This document shows positions 25,615 through 33,348 of a stretch of 64,000 nt of DNA, piece by piece. Numbering within the stretch: the first letter of the stretch is position 1; every line of letters starts with the position of its first letter. Made by a program: the position numbers and the translations under genes. The notes beneath the pieces are model-generated. The model was not told where the DNA came from and did not search any database. It saw nothing but the letters and a program-made list of their open reading frames with translations. Source of the DNA: Scatosoma sp964504025 (GTDB taxonomy: Bacteria > Bacillota > Clostridia > Christensenellales > Borkfalkiaceae); the NCBI GenBank assembly GCA_964504025.1, contig CAZDCO010000001.1:1-64000 (forward strand). Reading direction: 5' to 3'.

Positions 25615-28131
25615 ATGAAAAAACTAACGACGGCTTTCGTAACGTTTTTAGCCGCTTTGCTCGCATTCACCGCGACCACGCTCGCGTGGTTTTCTATGCG
25701 CGCACAAGTCCCTTTTCCTACCAACTTTTACGGCTCGACGCAAGCAGCCTACTTTGCAGGCGGCAACGGCAGCAAAGACGAGCCGTATACGATCAGCGCC
25801 CCCGTCCACCTCTACAATTTGGCTTGGTTGCAATACCTTGGCTATTTCAACCTCAAAGACGGCTTCAATAACGGTAGGGCGCAAAGCTTCTTCAAGCTGG
25901 AAAATTCCTTCTCGTGCAACGCCCTCGTCCTGCCTCCGATCGGCACGGCGGAATATCCCTTTATCGGCAACTTCGACGGCAACGGCAAAGTTCTCACCAA
26001 CGTTACCGTCTCCAACTATAAAAACGGCGATAACGGCTTTTCTCGTTATCCCGATAAGGCGCAGTTCAACGCCACGACGAACCTCTTGCTTTCCTCCAAC
26101 TCCTCCAACGATAGCGAAGTGTCGATCGTCGGCTTGTTCGGCGTTACGGGCAATTATAACGACTTCGTAACGCAAAAATATGCCTCCGTAACGAAAAAAG
26201 ATAGCGAAGAAACGCCTGCCCAAAATACGGCAATGGTAACGGAAACGGAGTTCGCTTACGGCAATATGCAGGTAAAAGACTTCTACGTGAATAACCTCCA
26301 CGTGAACAGTCAGTCTGAAAAAACGCTGGTCGGGTTGGTTGCAGGCTACGTTCGCGGCAGCGTGAATAACGTCGGCGTGTACGCGTGCGATATGCAGCTG
26401 AAAAAAGGCGCACAGGGCTTGGAAGAGAATTCTTCCACCGTGTCCCATTACGCCATCGTAGGCAATTACGACGATAGCAAGGTAGAGTGGGAAGAAAAGC
26501 CGATCGGAGGCGTACAGGGCGATAGCGCGGCTTGGGGCGGCTCTATCGATATGCGTACGCTGAATAGAAGAATTACGTATATGTTTGCGGCGGCGGGAAA
26601 AGTAAATGCTACACGCTTGGAAATATCGGATGACAATTTTGGTCTTTCCGCTTCTCGTGTATCGGCTAGTGAGTATTATTGGAATAGAACAGACACTTCG
26701 TCTTATGCGTTTATATATATCAATGACGGCACTGTGTTGCCACTTAACGTGGATAAATCCAAAATGGGTTTAGATAAAATGGTTTTAGATGAAAGCGATG
26801 AAGTGTTGATAAATAAAGAAGAAATAAAAGGTCTTCACTGCAATACATATTATCAAACATATACGCAAGAGGTAATCAGCTCGACGAATACGGGGTATAT
26901 CGTGGGTTATGGAAAGGATGCGAAATCAAGCATAAGAGCACGTATACAGCCCTTGGCTTCTTCTAACGACGGTGGTATTTATCGTTCGTTAGGATATTCG
27001 GAGGCGCAAAAAGGATATTCGGAGGCGCAAAAAGACAAGTCTATTCAGTACAACGATGACCATAAAGAGAAATTCGAAATGTTGACCATTGCGTTTAATG
27101 CAGACGGAACGTCGTATAATACTTATCGCATCAAGGACGACGTAAACGGTTCCAAAGATACTACGGCGTTTGATAGCGTAACACAAAAGGGATACGCAGA
27201 TTTAGGACTGAACGGATATCAAAGCGTGCGTACAAATTTCGACGCGTCCATGGAAAATTCGTACATGATACACGGCTTTCACTTTCAAAAAGCTTTATCG
27301 GCTCAAACTGCAACTTCCTATGAAACGGTAAATAAAAACGTGACGTTGTGCGGCGAAGAAAAAACGAACTACTCGTTGATAAAAGGCGGCGTAAACTTTA
27401 CGCTGGAACAAGGCGGTACAATTAAGGCGATTTTAGGTTCGTATTATACGGGCGATGCGAATTCAATGTTCGATCTTTATCGAGTAGAAAGACAGGAGAA
27501 CGCAACGGGCGGATATTCGATCAAAAGTTTTCAACGTCTCAGTAAAATATATAAAGACGCTGACGGTAAGCTTAGTTACATATATGAGAACGATAGCAGC
27601 ACAACGGATACGGACGGTTTAACCTTGGTGTTTGATTTTGACGCCTTGACAAAGGAAGCCGTTTTAATGAAGAACGCCGCGTACTATTTTGAGATTCCCG
27701 TAACGGCAGGCGATTACGTTATGGGTGCGGATAAGGAATCTTCCGAGTCCAACGCCTACCTTATGTATTTGGATATCGGCGCGAACGGCGGTAACGACGG
27801 TAGCGACGGCGGTTCGACGGGCGCAACGAAACCGTACGATATCGCTTCGGTCGATTTCGTCAGCGCGCAAGCGGATGCCCACTTCGCCGTACCGCAAAAG
27901 GACGGCGCGACGTACTTTCCGCAATACGCAGACGTAACGTTCTCCGTGTCGTCGGTTACGGAAAAAGCGGTGGTGAAATATCGCCGCGCCGAGTACGCGG
28001 CGGACGATCTTGCCAACGCCCAAACGACGCCCATTGCGTCCGTGTTGAAATACTATTGCGAAAACGTAACGCTTACGCCTGCGTACGGAAGCGGCGGCAA
28101 GGCGGAAGAGGACGAAAGCTTGAAAAATTAG
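25615..28131 (+). CDS. Large SipW-type secreted protein with GLUG-like repeats
   Basis: An 838-residue exported protein. The N-terminus ends in TTLAWFSMRAQ, again SipW-type. Residues 45-130 resemble beta-helix GLUG/GWxx surface modules (GNGSKDEPYTISAPVHLYNLA, FIGNFDGNGKVLTNVTV). A short Gly/Asp/Ser-rich linker precedes the last 100 residues. The stretch from about 26580 to 27660 is visibly richer in A/T and uses different synonymous codons from both flanks, which suggests replacement or relaxed selection. A perfect 21-bp duplication at 26992-27033 repeats GYSEAQK. AAAAGGAGGTACGAAAAA precedes the start. Possibly an adhesin or fibre tip protein. Confidence 0.65.
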   Translation: MKKLTTAFVTFLAALLAFTATTLAWFSMRAQVPFPTNFYGSTQAAYFAGGNGSKDEPYTISAPVHLYNLAWLQYLGYFNLKDGFNNGRAQSFFKLENSFSCNALVLPPIGTAEYPFIGNFDGNGKVLTNVTVSNYKNGDNGFSRYPDKAQFNATTNLLLSSNSSNDSEVSIVGLFGVTGNYNDFVTQKYASVTKKDSEETPAQNTAMVTETEFAYGNMQVKDFYVNNLHVNSQSEKTLVGLVAGYVRGSVNNVGVYACDMQLKKGAQGLEENSSTVSHYAIVGNYDDSKVEWEEKPIGGVQGDSAAWGGSIDMRTLNRRITYMFAAAGKVNATRLEISDDNFGLSASRVSASEYYWNRTDTSSYAFIYINDGTVLPLNVDKSKMGLDKMVLDESDEVLINKEEIKGLHCNTYYQTYTQEVISSTNTGYIVGYGKDAKSSIRARIQPLASSNDGGIYRSLGYSEAQKGYSEAQKDKSIQYNDDHKEKFEMLTIAFNADGTSYNTYRIKDDVNGSKDTTAFDSVTQKGYADLGLNGYQSVRTNFDASMENSYMIHGFHFQKALSAQTATSYETVNKNVTLCGEEKTNYSLIKGGVNFTLEQGGTIKAILGSYYTGDANSMFDLYRVERQENATGGYSIKSFQRLSKIYKDADGKLSYIYENDSSTTDTDGLTLVFDFDALTKEAVLMKNAAYYFEIPVTAGDYVMGADKESSESNAYLMYLDIGANGGNDGSDGGSTGATKPYDIASVDFVSAQADAHFAVPQKDGATYFPQYADVTFSVSSVTEKAVVKYRRAEYAADDLANAQTTPIASVLKYYCENVTLTPAYGSGGKAEEDESLKN
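26992..27033 (+). repeat. Two perfect 21-bp tandem units in the large SipW-type gene
   Basis: Bases 26992-27012 and 27013-27033 are identical and in frame, each encoding GYSEAQK. A slippage-prone site that could vary in copy number between strains. Confidence 0.95.
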
Positions 28132-28162
28132 CAATAAATTTGTGAAAAAGCCGTTAAAACGT

Positions 28163-28191
28163 TTGACGGTCGTAAACAAAAATGCTAAAAT
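28163..28191 (+). promoter_or_regulatory. Sigma-A promoter of the second riboswitch unit
   Basis: TTGACG (28163-28168) and TAAAAT (28186-28191), spacer 17, followed by the second riboswitch. Confidence 0.8.
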
Positions 28192-28213
28192 AAATATACA
28201 AACGAAATATTTT

Positions 28214-28316
28214 TTGGCAAAACCGTCGCGAGGCGGTGACGCAAAGCCATAGGACTTTTAACAGTTAGCTAGGTTGCAATTACGTATTCCAAGTACGTTT
28301 TTGCGACCTTTTTTCT
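28214..28316 (+). promoter_or_regulatory. Second c-di-GMP-I (GEMM) riboswitch with overlapping terminator
   Basis: P1 strand GGCAA, P2 hairpin CCGTC-GCGA-GGCGG with GNRA loop, invariant TGACGCAAAGCCA, P3 GGACT/AGTTAGC, and closing GGTTGC. The closing strand also forms the left arm of a strong terminator (GGTTGCAA with TTGCGACC, enclosing ACGTA/TACGT) followed by TTTTTT. As at 24611, aptamer closure and terminator are mutually exclusive, which suggests activation by c-di-GMP. Confidence 0.88.
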
Positions 28317-28347
28317 TTACTTTTGCTTCCAAAGGAGTGTATTCCGC

Positions 28348-29157
28348 GTGACGACAGGCGATTTTCAAAAACTGAATACGTACGTGCAATACACCGTGCA
28401 CAGCGGCGTGCAACCGATCGAATTGCTTTTTCAGCCCGTGCTCGATTGCTATTCGGCTGCTCCCGTGGCGTATCGCGTCGTCGTTCGGGTGAATAGTCTC
28501 ACGACGGGCGTTTTGAATCCCGACGACTATTTATCCGCTTCGGTAGACGAGGAAACGCTACACGCTTTCACCGATCGCGCGATCCGAAAAACGGCGGCGG
28601 CGCAACTTGCGTTGCAAACTTCAAACGTACGCTTTTCGCACCTGTTCGTGCGCTGTCCGTCCTCATTCGTGTACGCGGCGGACTTGTATACGCGCTTAAA
28701 ACTCGCGCTCGGTAGCGGCGGAGTGCGTGAAAGCAAACTGAGTTTAGAATTTGACGGTTCGGTTATGGACGCGGATAAGCCCACGTTACAACGCGCGTTC
28801 GCCGATATTCGCGCGGCAGGCTGCACGGTTGCCGTGAACGGCTACGGCGGTTTGCACTTCTCCATGGAAAAATTGCTCGCGGTTTGTCCCGATCAACTCT
28901 TCTTGGACGAGAGTATCGCCGCTTTGACGACGGATAAAGAAAAACGGGCGGCGGTTGCTCCGCTGATCAACTTCGCCAAGAGTTTGGGCGGCGAGCTGAT
29001 TGCTTGCGGCGTTGCCGACGACGAACACTTGCGAGAGTTCCGCTCGCGCGACTGTATCGGTTTTTTACCCGACGGAAGTTATCACGGCGCGTTGACGGTG
29101 GACGACGGTTTGCATACGCTCGTTGCACTTTGCAAGGAGGGAACGGAAAATGTTTAA
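28348..29157 (+). CDS. Degenerate EAL-domain protein
   Basis: A 269-residue soluble protein aligning over its length with c-di-GMP phosphodiesterase EAL domains: FQPVLDCYSAAPVAYRVVVRV occupies the EAL-motif strand but lacks Glu-Ala-Leu, KLSLEFDGSVMD matches the LELTE strand, and ADIRAAGCTVAVNGYG replaces the catalytic DDFGTG. The metal ligands are therefore missing and catalysis is unlikely; c-di-GMP binding or protein recruitment is possible. Start is GTG 28348 with AAAGGAG upstream. It is the first gene after a c-di-GMP riboswitch and overlaps the next gene by 8 bases. Confidence 0.72.
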   Translation: MTTGDFQKLNTYVQYTVHSGVQPIELLFQPVLDCYSAAPVAYRVVVRVNSLTTGVLNPDDYLSASVDEETLHAFTDRAIRKTAAAQLALQTSNVRFSHLFVRCPSSFVYAADLYTRLKLALGSGGVRESKLSLEFDGSVMDADKPTLQRAFADIRAAGCTVAVNGYGGLHFSMEKLLAVCPDQLFLDESIAALTTDKEKRAAVAPLINFAKSLGGELIACGVADDEHLREFRSRDCIGFLPDGSYHGALTVDDGLHTLVALCKEGTENV

Positions 29158-29920
29158 CGAAAAACGACCGCTCACTTCGATCAAAAAGAACGCGCAAGCC
29201 ACGAAACGCACTCGTCGTTACGTAAAAATACTTTCGCCCGTCATCGGGCTGGTGCTGGCGGTGCTGATCATTGCCTACGTAGCGTCCTTGCTCTTTTCGC
29301 AATACGGCAGCTTTACAATTACGGTAAAAGACTACGCCGATCGTAGCTACGCGCTTACTCTTTCCGAAAGCTCGTCCTTCCAAACGAGTACGTCGAAATT
29401 GACGGCGGAAGAAGTGAAAAATATCAACAACATAACCTACACGTCTTTACCGAACGACTTGAACGACGTAGACGGACCGCATAGCGGAAATGATTATCTC
29501 GCTTATACCTTCTACGTGAAAAACGTCGGGGAAAAGACTTGCGATTATACCTATCGTTTGGCGATTACGCGCGCAACGGTGGGGATAGACGCGGCTGTTC
29601 GCGTCCGAATCTACTTCACGCCCGATTTTTACAAAGCGGATACGCAAACGTATAACCGCGGCGGCGAGTATATCGACTACGCAAAGCCCAAAACGGGCGG
29701 CAACGGCGAGGCGGAAGTCGATCCGGGCAACCGAGTGATGACCAACTTCTTCAATGCGGAAGTCGTGGCGCAACGAACGGTGAAAGACTTTGCCGTCGGC
29801 GACGTGGCGAAATTTACCGTGGTGATTTGGTTAGAGGGCGAAGACCCCGATTGCACGGACGACGTGCTTGGCGGCGTATTCAAAACGGACATGGATATCG
29901 CGATTGAAAGCGAATCATAA
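29150..29920 (+). CDS. Membrane-anchored ectodomain protein, TasA/camelysin-like
   Basis: A 256-residue protein with a basic cytoplasmic head of about 28 residues, one membrane helix (VIGLVLAVLIIAYVASLLF) and a beta-rich ectodomain. Unlike its neighbours it has no AWF cleavage pattern, so it probably stays in the membrane. The YTFYVKNVGEKTCDYTYRL segment resembles the TasA/camelysin beta-sandwich. A role as membrane anchor or assembly base for fibres is an inference from context. AAGGAGG precedes ATG 29150, inside the end of the EAL-like gene. Confidence 0.6.
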   Translation: MFNEKRPLTSIKKNAQATKRTRRYVKILSPVIGLVLAVLIIAYVASLLFSQYGSFTITVKDYADRSYALTLSESSSFQTSTSKLTAEEVKNINNITYTSLPNDLNDVDGPHSGNDYLAYTFYVKNVGEKTCDYTYRLAITRATVGIDAAVRVRIYFTPDFYKADTQTYNRGGEYIDYAKPKTGGNGEAEVDPGNRVMTNFFNAEVVAQRTVKDFAVGDVAKFTVVIWLEGEDPDCTDDVLGGVFKTDMDIAIESES

Positions 29921-29937
29921 ACGCAACCCGTTCCAAA

Positions 29938-30006
29938 CGCGGCTTTTTCGGTTTTCTCTTGACGAAGCAATCCATTCCCTGCAACGAGGGAAAACGGAAA
30001 GCCGCG
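29938..30006 (+). repeat. Long imperfect inverted repeat between operon genes
   Basis: CGCGGCTTTTTCGGTTTTC near 29938 pairs with GAAAACGGAAAGCCGCG ending at 30006, leaving a two-base bulge and a 30-base loop. There is no T-run, so it is more likely an mRNA processing or stabilising structure ahead of the putative major subunit gene. Confidence 0.6.
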
Positions 30007-30108
30007 CAAGGATATACCCGAAGCCGATTGAGTATATATACCTTTGATATTTACCGCGAAAGGTGCATTCGCGGCAAAGATAAAAAAAATTTTTTAGGAG
30101 TACAAAAA

Positions 30109-30840
30109 ATGAAAAAGTTTAAGAAAATTATTCCTGCACTTTGCATGCTTCTCGTAAGCGCAGTCTTGCTTGGTACGTCCACCTTCGCGTGGTTCTCTAT
30201 CAACAACCAAGTTACCGCCGGCGGAATGAACGTATCTGCTACCAGCAACACGCAATTCTTGGTGATTAGCAGCAGCAACACCCTTGGAACGGATACGAAT
30301 TTGGCAACCGTAACGAAAACCAGCGGCGGCGTTGACGGGAACAAGGTATATCCCTGCGCACAAGCAACGGAAGCGAATAAACCTGCAACGGGCTTGGCTG
30401 TCGGCGATTGGTATACGGCACAAAGTAAAGATTTTGACGACGCGGCGGATTTGACGGGTGGCACGAACGAAAACGCAGTAAACGTTAAGAAAATTGAAAC
30501 GAGTGATTTGACCAACTATCACTTAACATATACCTTCTACGTTGGTTTGGCGAGCGGTTCTTCCGCCGTTACGAGTGATTTGCAATTCGTAGGTGCGTGC
30601 GACGGTTTTGAAAAAGGCATTACCGCGTTTATCTCAATCGATGGTACGTCGAAAACCATGAGCAGCACTACGGCTGTTACGTTTGAAGGCGTTGCGTTGT
30701 CTACTACGGCAACGACTGTAACGGTTGTATTGTATATCAACGGTAACAACGCGAACGTAAAGAGTTCCTCTGCGTTGGCTGGGATTGCAGGGACGCTCGG
30801 TTTGACGATTACCGCAACCGACATCGACGTTAGCGCATAA
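30109..30840 (+). CDS. Putative major fibre subunit, SipW-type exported protein
   Basis: A 243-residue protein: basic start MKKFKK, hydrophobic segment, then TSTFAWFSINNQVTAGGMNV, a clear SipW-type export signal. The mature part is rich in Thr, Ser, Ala, Gly and Val and poor in aromatics, and ends in an alternating Thr/Ile/Ala strand. That composition suits a self-assembling beta-sandwich subunit like TasA or CalY. It has the best ribosome site of the set (TTTAGGAG), and stable stem-loops flank the gene on both sides, consistent with high, stabilised expression. Identity with TasA is not claimed. Confidence 0.65.
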   Translation: MKKFKKIIPALCMLLVSAVLLGTSTFAWFSINNQVTAGGMNVSATSNTQFLVISSSNTLGTDTNLATVTKTSGGVDGNKVYPCAQATEANKPATGLAVGDWYTAQSKDFDDAADLTGGTNENAVNVKKIETSDLTNYHLTYTFYVGLASGSSAVTSDLQFVGACDGFEKGITAFISIDGTSKTMSSTTAVTFEGVALSTTATTVTVVLYINGNNANVKSSSALAGIAGTLGLTITATDIDVSA

Positions 30841-30849
30841 TGAACGATT

Positions 30850-30897
30850 AAGCTATATCCGTGCGAGGGCGTACGCTTTCGCACGGAAACGTAGCTT
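30850..30897 (+). other. Stable stem-loop after the major subunit gene
   Basis: Nested stems AAGCTA/TAGCTT and CCGTGCGA/TCGCACGG with no following T-run. The position, just after the abundant-type gene and before the signal peptidase, fits a 3' stabiliser or partial attenuator. Confidence 0.65.
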
Positions 30898-30956
30898 TGA
30901 ACGCTTGCACCGCGTCTGAGGCTATTTGAAAAGATCCGAAAAGGAATGTTTAGGGA

Positions 30957-31733
30957 ATGGAAACGACAACGAAAAATAAAATTAAGAAGATAACGGGGAT
31001 CGTCGTCAACGTCTTGTTGTGGCTTTTCGTGGCTTTTTCCGTTGTGATCACGATCATAGCGGTTTCTGCAAGCGCGAACAAGAAAAACGTACCGACGCTT
31101 GGCGGACGTTGCTATTTAAGCGTACAGTCCGATTCGATGAACGCATCGAAACCCGAGTGGGTATCCGCCGATAAACCGAGCGGATTCAAAACGGGCGATT
31201 TGCTGATCGGCAAATATATTTCCGACGATCAAGCGGCAATCGCCGCGTTGGAAATCGGCGACGTCATCACGTTCGAATACGATATGAACCACGACGGCGT
31301 ATATTCGCAAGGCGAGTATAACACTCACCGTATCGTGGAGATCATAACGAAGGAAGACGGCAGCGTAAACTTTTACAAAACGCAGGGCGATAACGAAGCG
31401 TTCAGCCACGGAGCTACGGAAGAGGTATATGCGTCGCGTATCATTGCCGTATATACGGGCGACAAAATCGGGGGGATCGGCGGCGTCATTACGGCGTTGA
31501 GTACGCCTCTCGGATTCGGGTTGTGTATCGTGTTGCCGTTGGGCTTGTTCTTCGGCTACGAATTGTTCGTGTTCATTAGAACGGTTATGCAGGTAAAGAA
31601 CGAGGGTAAGAAAATGATCACTGCCGCCGACGAAGAGTTGATCAAACAACGCGCGGTGGAAGAATATTTACGTATGCAACGGGAAGCGCAAGAGAGCGCG
31701 AAAGCGGAGCAAACGAACGAAGAAGAAATATAA
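30957..31733 (+). CDS. sipW: SipW/ER-type signal peptidase I (first)
   Basis: A 258-residue membrane peptidase with an N-terminal helix (about residues 12-38) and a C-terminal helix (about 180-205). Catalytic serine is in SVQSDSM (Ser60). The general base position has His in NTHRIVEI (His124) rather than Lys, which marks the SipW/eukaryotic class, and TQGDNE is the following conserved box. Bacillus SipW cleaves TasA and TapA, so the AWF proteins here are the expected substrates. It has a charged C-terminal tail of about 50 residues. AAAAGGAATGTTTAGGGA lies upstream of ATG 30957. Confidence 0.88.
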   Translation: METTTKNKIKKITGIVVNVLLWLFVAFSVVITIIAVSASANKKNVPTLGGRCYLSVQSDSMNASKPEWVSADKPSGFKTGDLLIGKYISDDQAAIAALEIGDVITFEYDMNHDGVYSQGEYNTHRIVEIITKEDGSVNFYKTQGDNEAFSHGATEEVYASRIIAVYTGDKIGGIGGVITALSTPLGFGLCIVLPLGLFFGYELFVFIRTVMQVKNEGKKMITAADEELIKQRAVEEYLRMQREAQESAKAEQTNEEEI

Positions 31734-31767
31734 GCTCGTGGGAGCTTAGTAAAACGAGGAACGAAAT

Positions 31768-33327
31768 ATGTACGGTTTTCTGACGTGGTTCAAAGCGTTT
31801 TTTGAAAATATGTTAAACGGAATATTAGAAATCTTTTCAGGGCTATTCTTCGGGATCGTCCACATTTTCGATTTTCCTTACTATTTCAAGTTGTGGGCGA
31901 CCGAAGGTTCGACCTTTAACGCGTTCGACTGGATCTTATCCGTTTTATCCTTCTTGCTCGTGTTCGCCGTTTGGTTCGCCGTATTTTTCCTGATCGTGCT
32001 CGCCGTGCGTAAATTCGTGCGGTATCGTAAAACGGTAACGCGCAACGAAGACTTGTTGGAAGAAATCGCCGATTTGCATAACGAAGTCGGACGGCTTGCC
32101 AACGAAAAGGAAAAGATTATACAGTTAAAGGTAACGCAAGCAGGGCTTTCGTACGAGCAATTCAAAAAAATGTTCGAGGCGCAGTTGCAAGAAGCGGCGC
32201 AAACCGTCGCCGCACCGCAGAGCGAACCGCAAACGCTCGCGCCGATCGACGGACGATTCCAACGCTTGTCCGCCGTCGACGAAAAGTACGCCTACTACGA
32301 ACCGCCCGTATACGACAAAATTGAGTCGTTGCAAGCGTTGTGCGAAGAACTCCGCAACTACGCGTGCAGTCAAAACGGGTTATATTACGAGTTGCGCACC
32401 ATTCGTTTGATGATCGCAGGGCTTGCGGCGACGAAATTGATCGTCCTGCAAGGTATATCGGGTACAGGTAAAACGTCGTTGCCGTACGTTATGGGTAAAT
32501 TTTTCCAAAACGACGCCACGATCGCTTCCGTGCAACCATCTTGGCGCGACCGTAACGAATTGTTCGGCTACTTTAACGAATTTACGAAGAAATTTAACGA
32601 AACCGAAGTGCTGAAACGCATTTACGAATCGGGCTACAACGACGATTTGAACGTCATCGTTTTGGACGAAATGAACATCGCGCGCGTCGAATACTACTTC
32701 GCGGAAATGCTGTCCATTTTGGAAATGCCGAACTCGGAAGAATGGAAGATCGAGCTCGTGCCATCCACGATGGAAAACGATCCGACGCGTTTGGAGGGCG
32801 GCAATTTGAAAATTCCGCAAAACGTATGGTACGTCGGTACGATCAACAACGACGACTCTACCTTCTCCGTGTCCGATAAGGTGTACGATAGAGCGTTCGT
32901 TATCAATTTGGACAACAAGGGTATTCCCTTCTCCGCGCCGAAAACGGAAGCGAAGCGCATTGCCTATTCCGAAGTGGAAGGGCTGTACTGCAAAGCGATG
33001 GAAGAATATCCCGTCAGTCAAACGATTTTGGACGATATTGAAAAGTTGGACGGCTATGTCATCGAGAAATTTAGGATCGCGTTCGGTAACCGTATCATGA
33101 AACAGCTCAAAAGCTTCGTGCCTGTGTACGTGGCTTGCGGCGGTACGGAAAAAGAGGGTGTCGATTATATGTTGGCGACGAAAGTCTTCCGCAAATTCGA
33201 GAGTTTGAATCTCTCCTTGATCCGCGACGAAATTCGTCCGTTGATCACCTATTTAGATTCCCTGTTCGGCAAAGGGGAAATGAAAGAGTGTATTGCCTAT
33301 TTGCAGTTGTTGCAAAAAATGTATTAA
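31768..33327 (+). CDS. Membrane-anchored McrB-like AAA+ ATPase
   Basis: A 519-residue protein: two N-terminal membrane helices (about residues 12-36 and 52-82), a coiled coil (92-130), a spacer, then an AAA_5/McrB-type module. Walker A GISGTGKTSL is near residue 229, Walker B VIVLDEMNIARVEYYFAEML about 60 residues on, and the sensor region VGTINNDDST plus YDRAFVINLD follows, all typical of McrB/MoxR relatives. McrB normally drives a nuclease partner, and the next gene resembles that partner. Membrane anchoring is not usual for McrB. Its place between two signal peptidases suggests work at the membrane rather than free DNA restriction. ATG 31768 follows CGAGGAACGAAAT. Confidence 0.8.
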   Translation: MYGFLTWFKAFFENMLNGILEIFSGLFFGIVHIFDFPYYFKLWATEGSTFNAFDWILSVLSFLLVFAVWFAVFFLIVLAVRKFVRYRKTVTRNEDLLEEIADLHNEVGRLANEKEKIIQLKVTQAGLSYEQFKKMFEAQLQEAAQTVAAPQSEPQTLAPIDGRFQRLSAVDEKYAYYEPPVYDKIESLQALCEELRNYACSQNGLYYELRTIRLMIAGLAATKLIVLQGISGTGKTSLPYVMGKFFQNDATIASVQPSWRDRNELFGYFNEFTKKFNETEVLKRIYESGYNDDLNVIVLDEMNIARVEYYFAEMLSILEMPNSEEWKIELVPSTMENDPTRLEGGNLKIPQNVWYVGTINNDDSTFSVSDKVYDRAFVINLDNKGIPFSAPKTEAKRIAYSEVEGLYCKAMEEYPVSQTILDDIEKLDGYVIEKFRIAFGNRIMKQLKSFVPVYVACGGTEKEGVDYMLATKVFRKFESLNLSLIRDEIRPLITYLDSLFGKGEMKECIAYLQLLQKMY

Positions 33328-33348
33328 CGGAGCGTTAGAGAAAGCGGT

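Noticed and set aside
26992..27033. CRISPR-like repeat
   Set aside because: Two adjacent in-frame copies without spacers inside a coding gene. No CRISPR array was found in the window.
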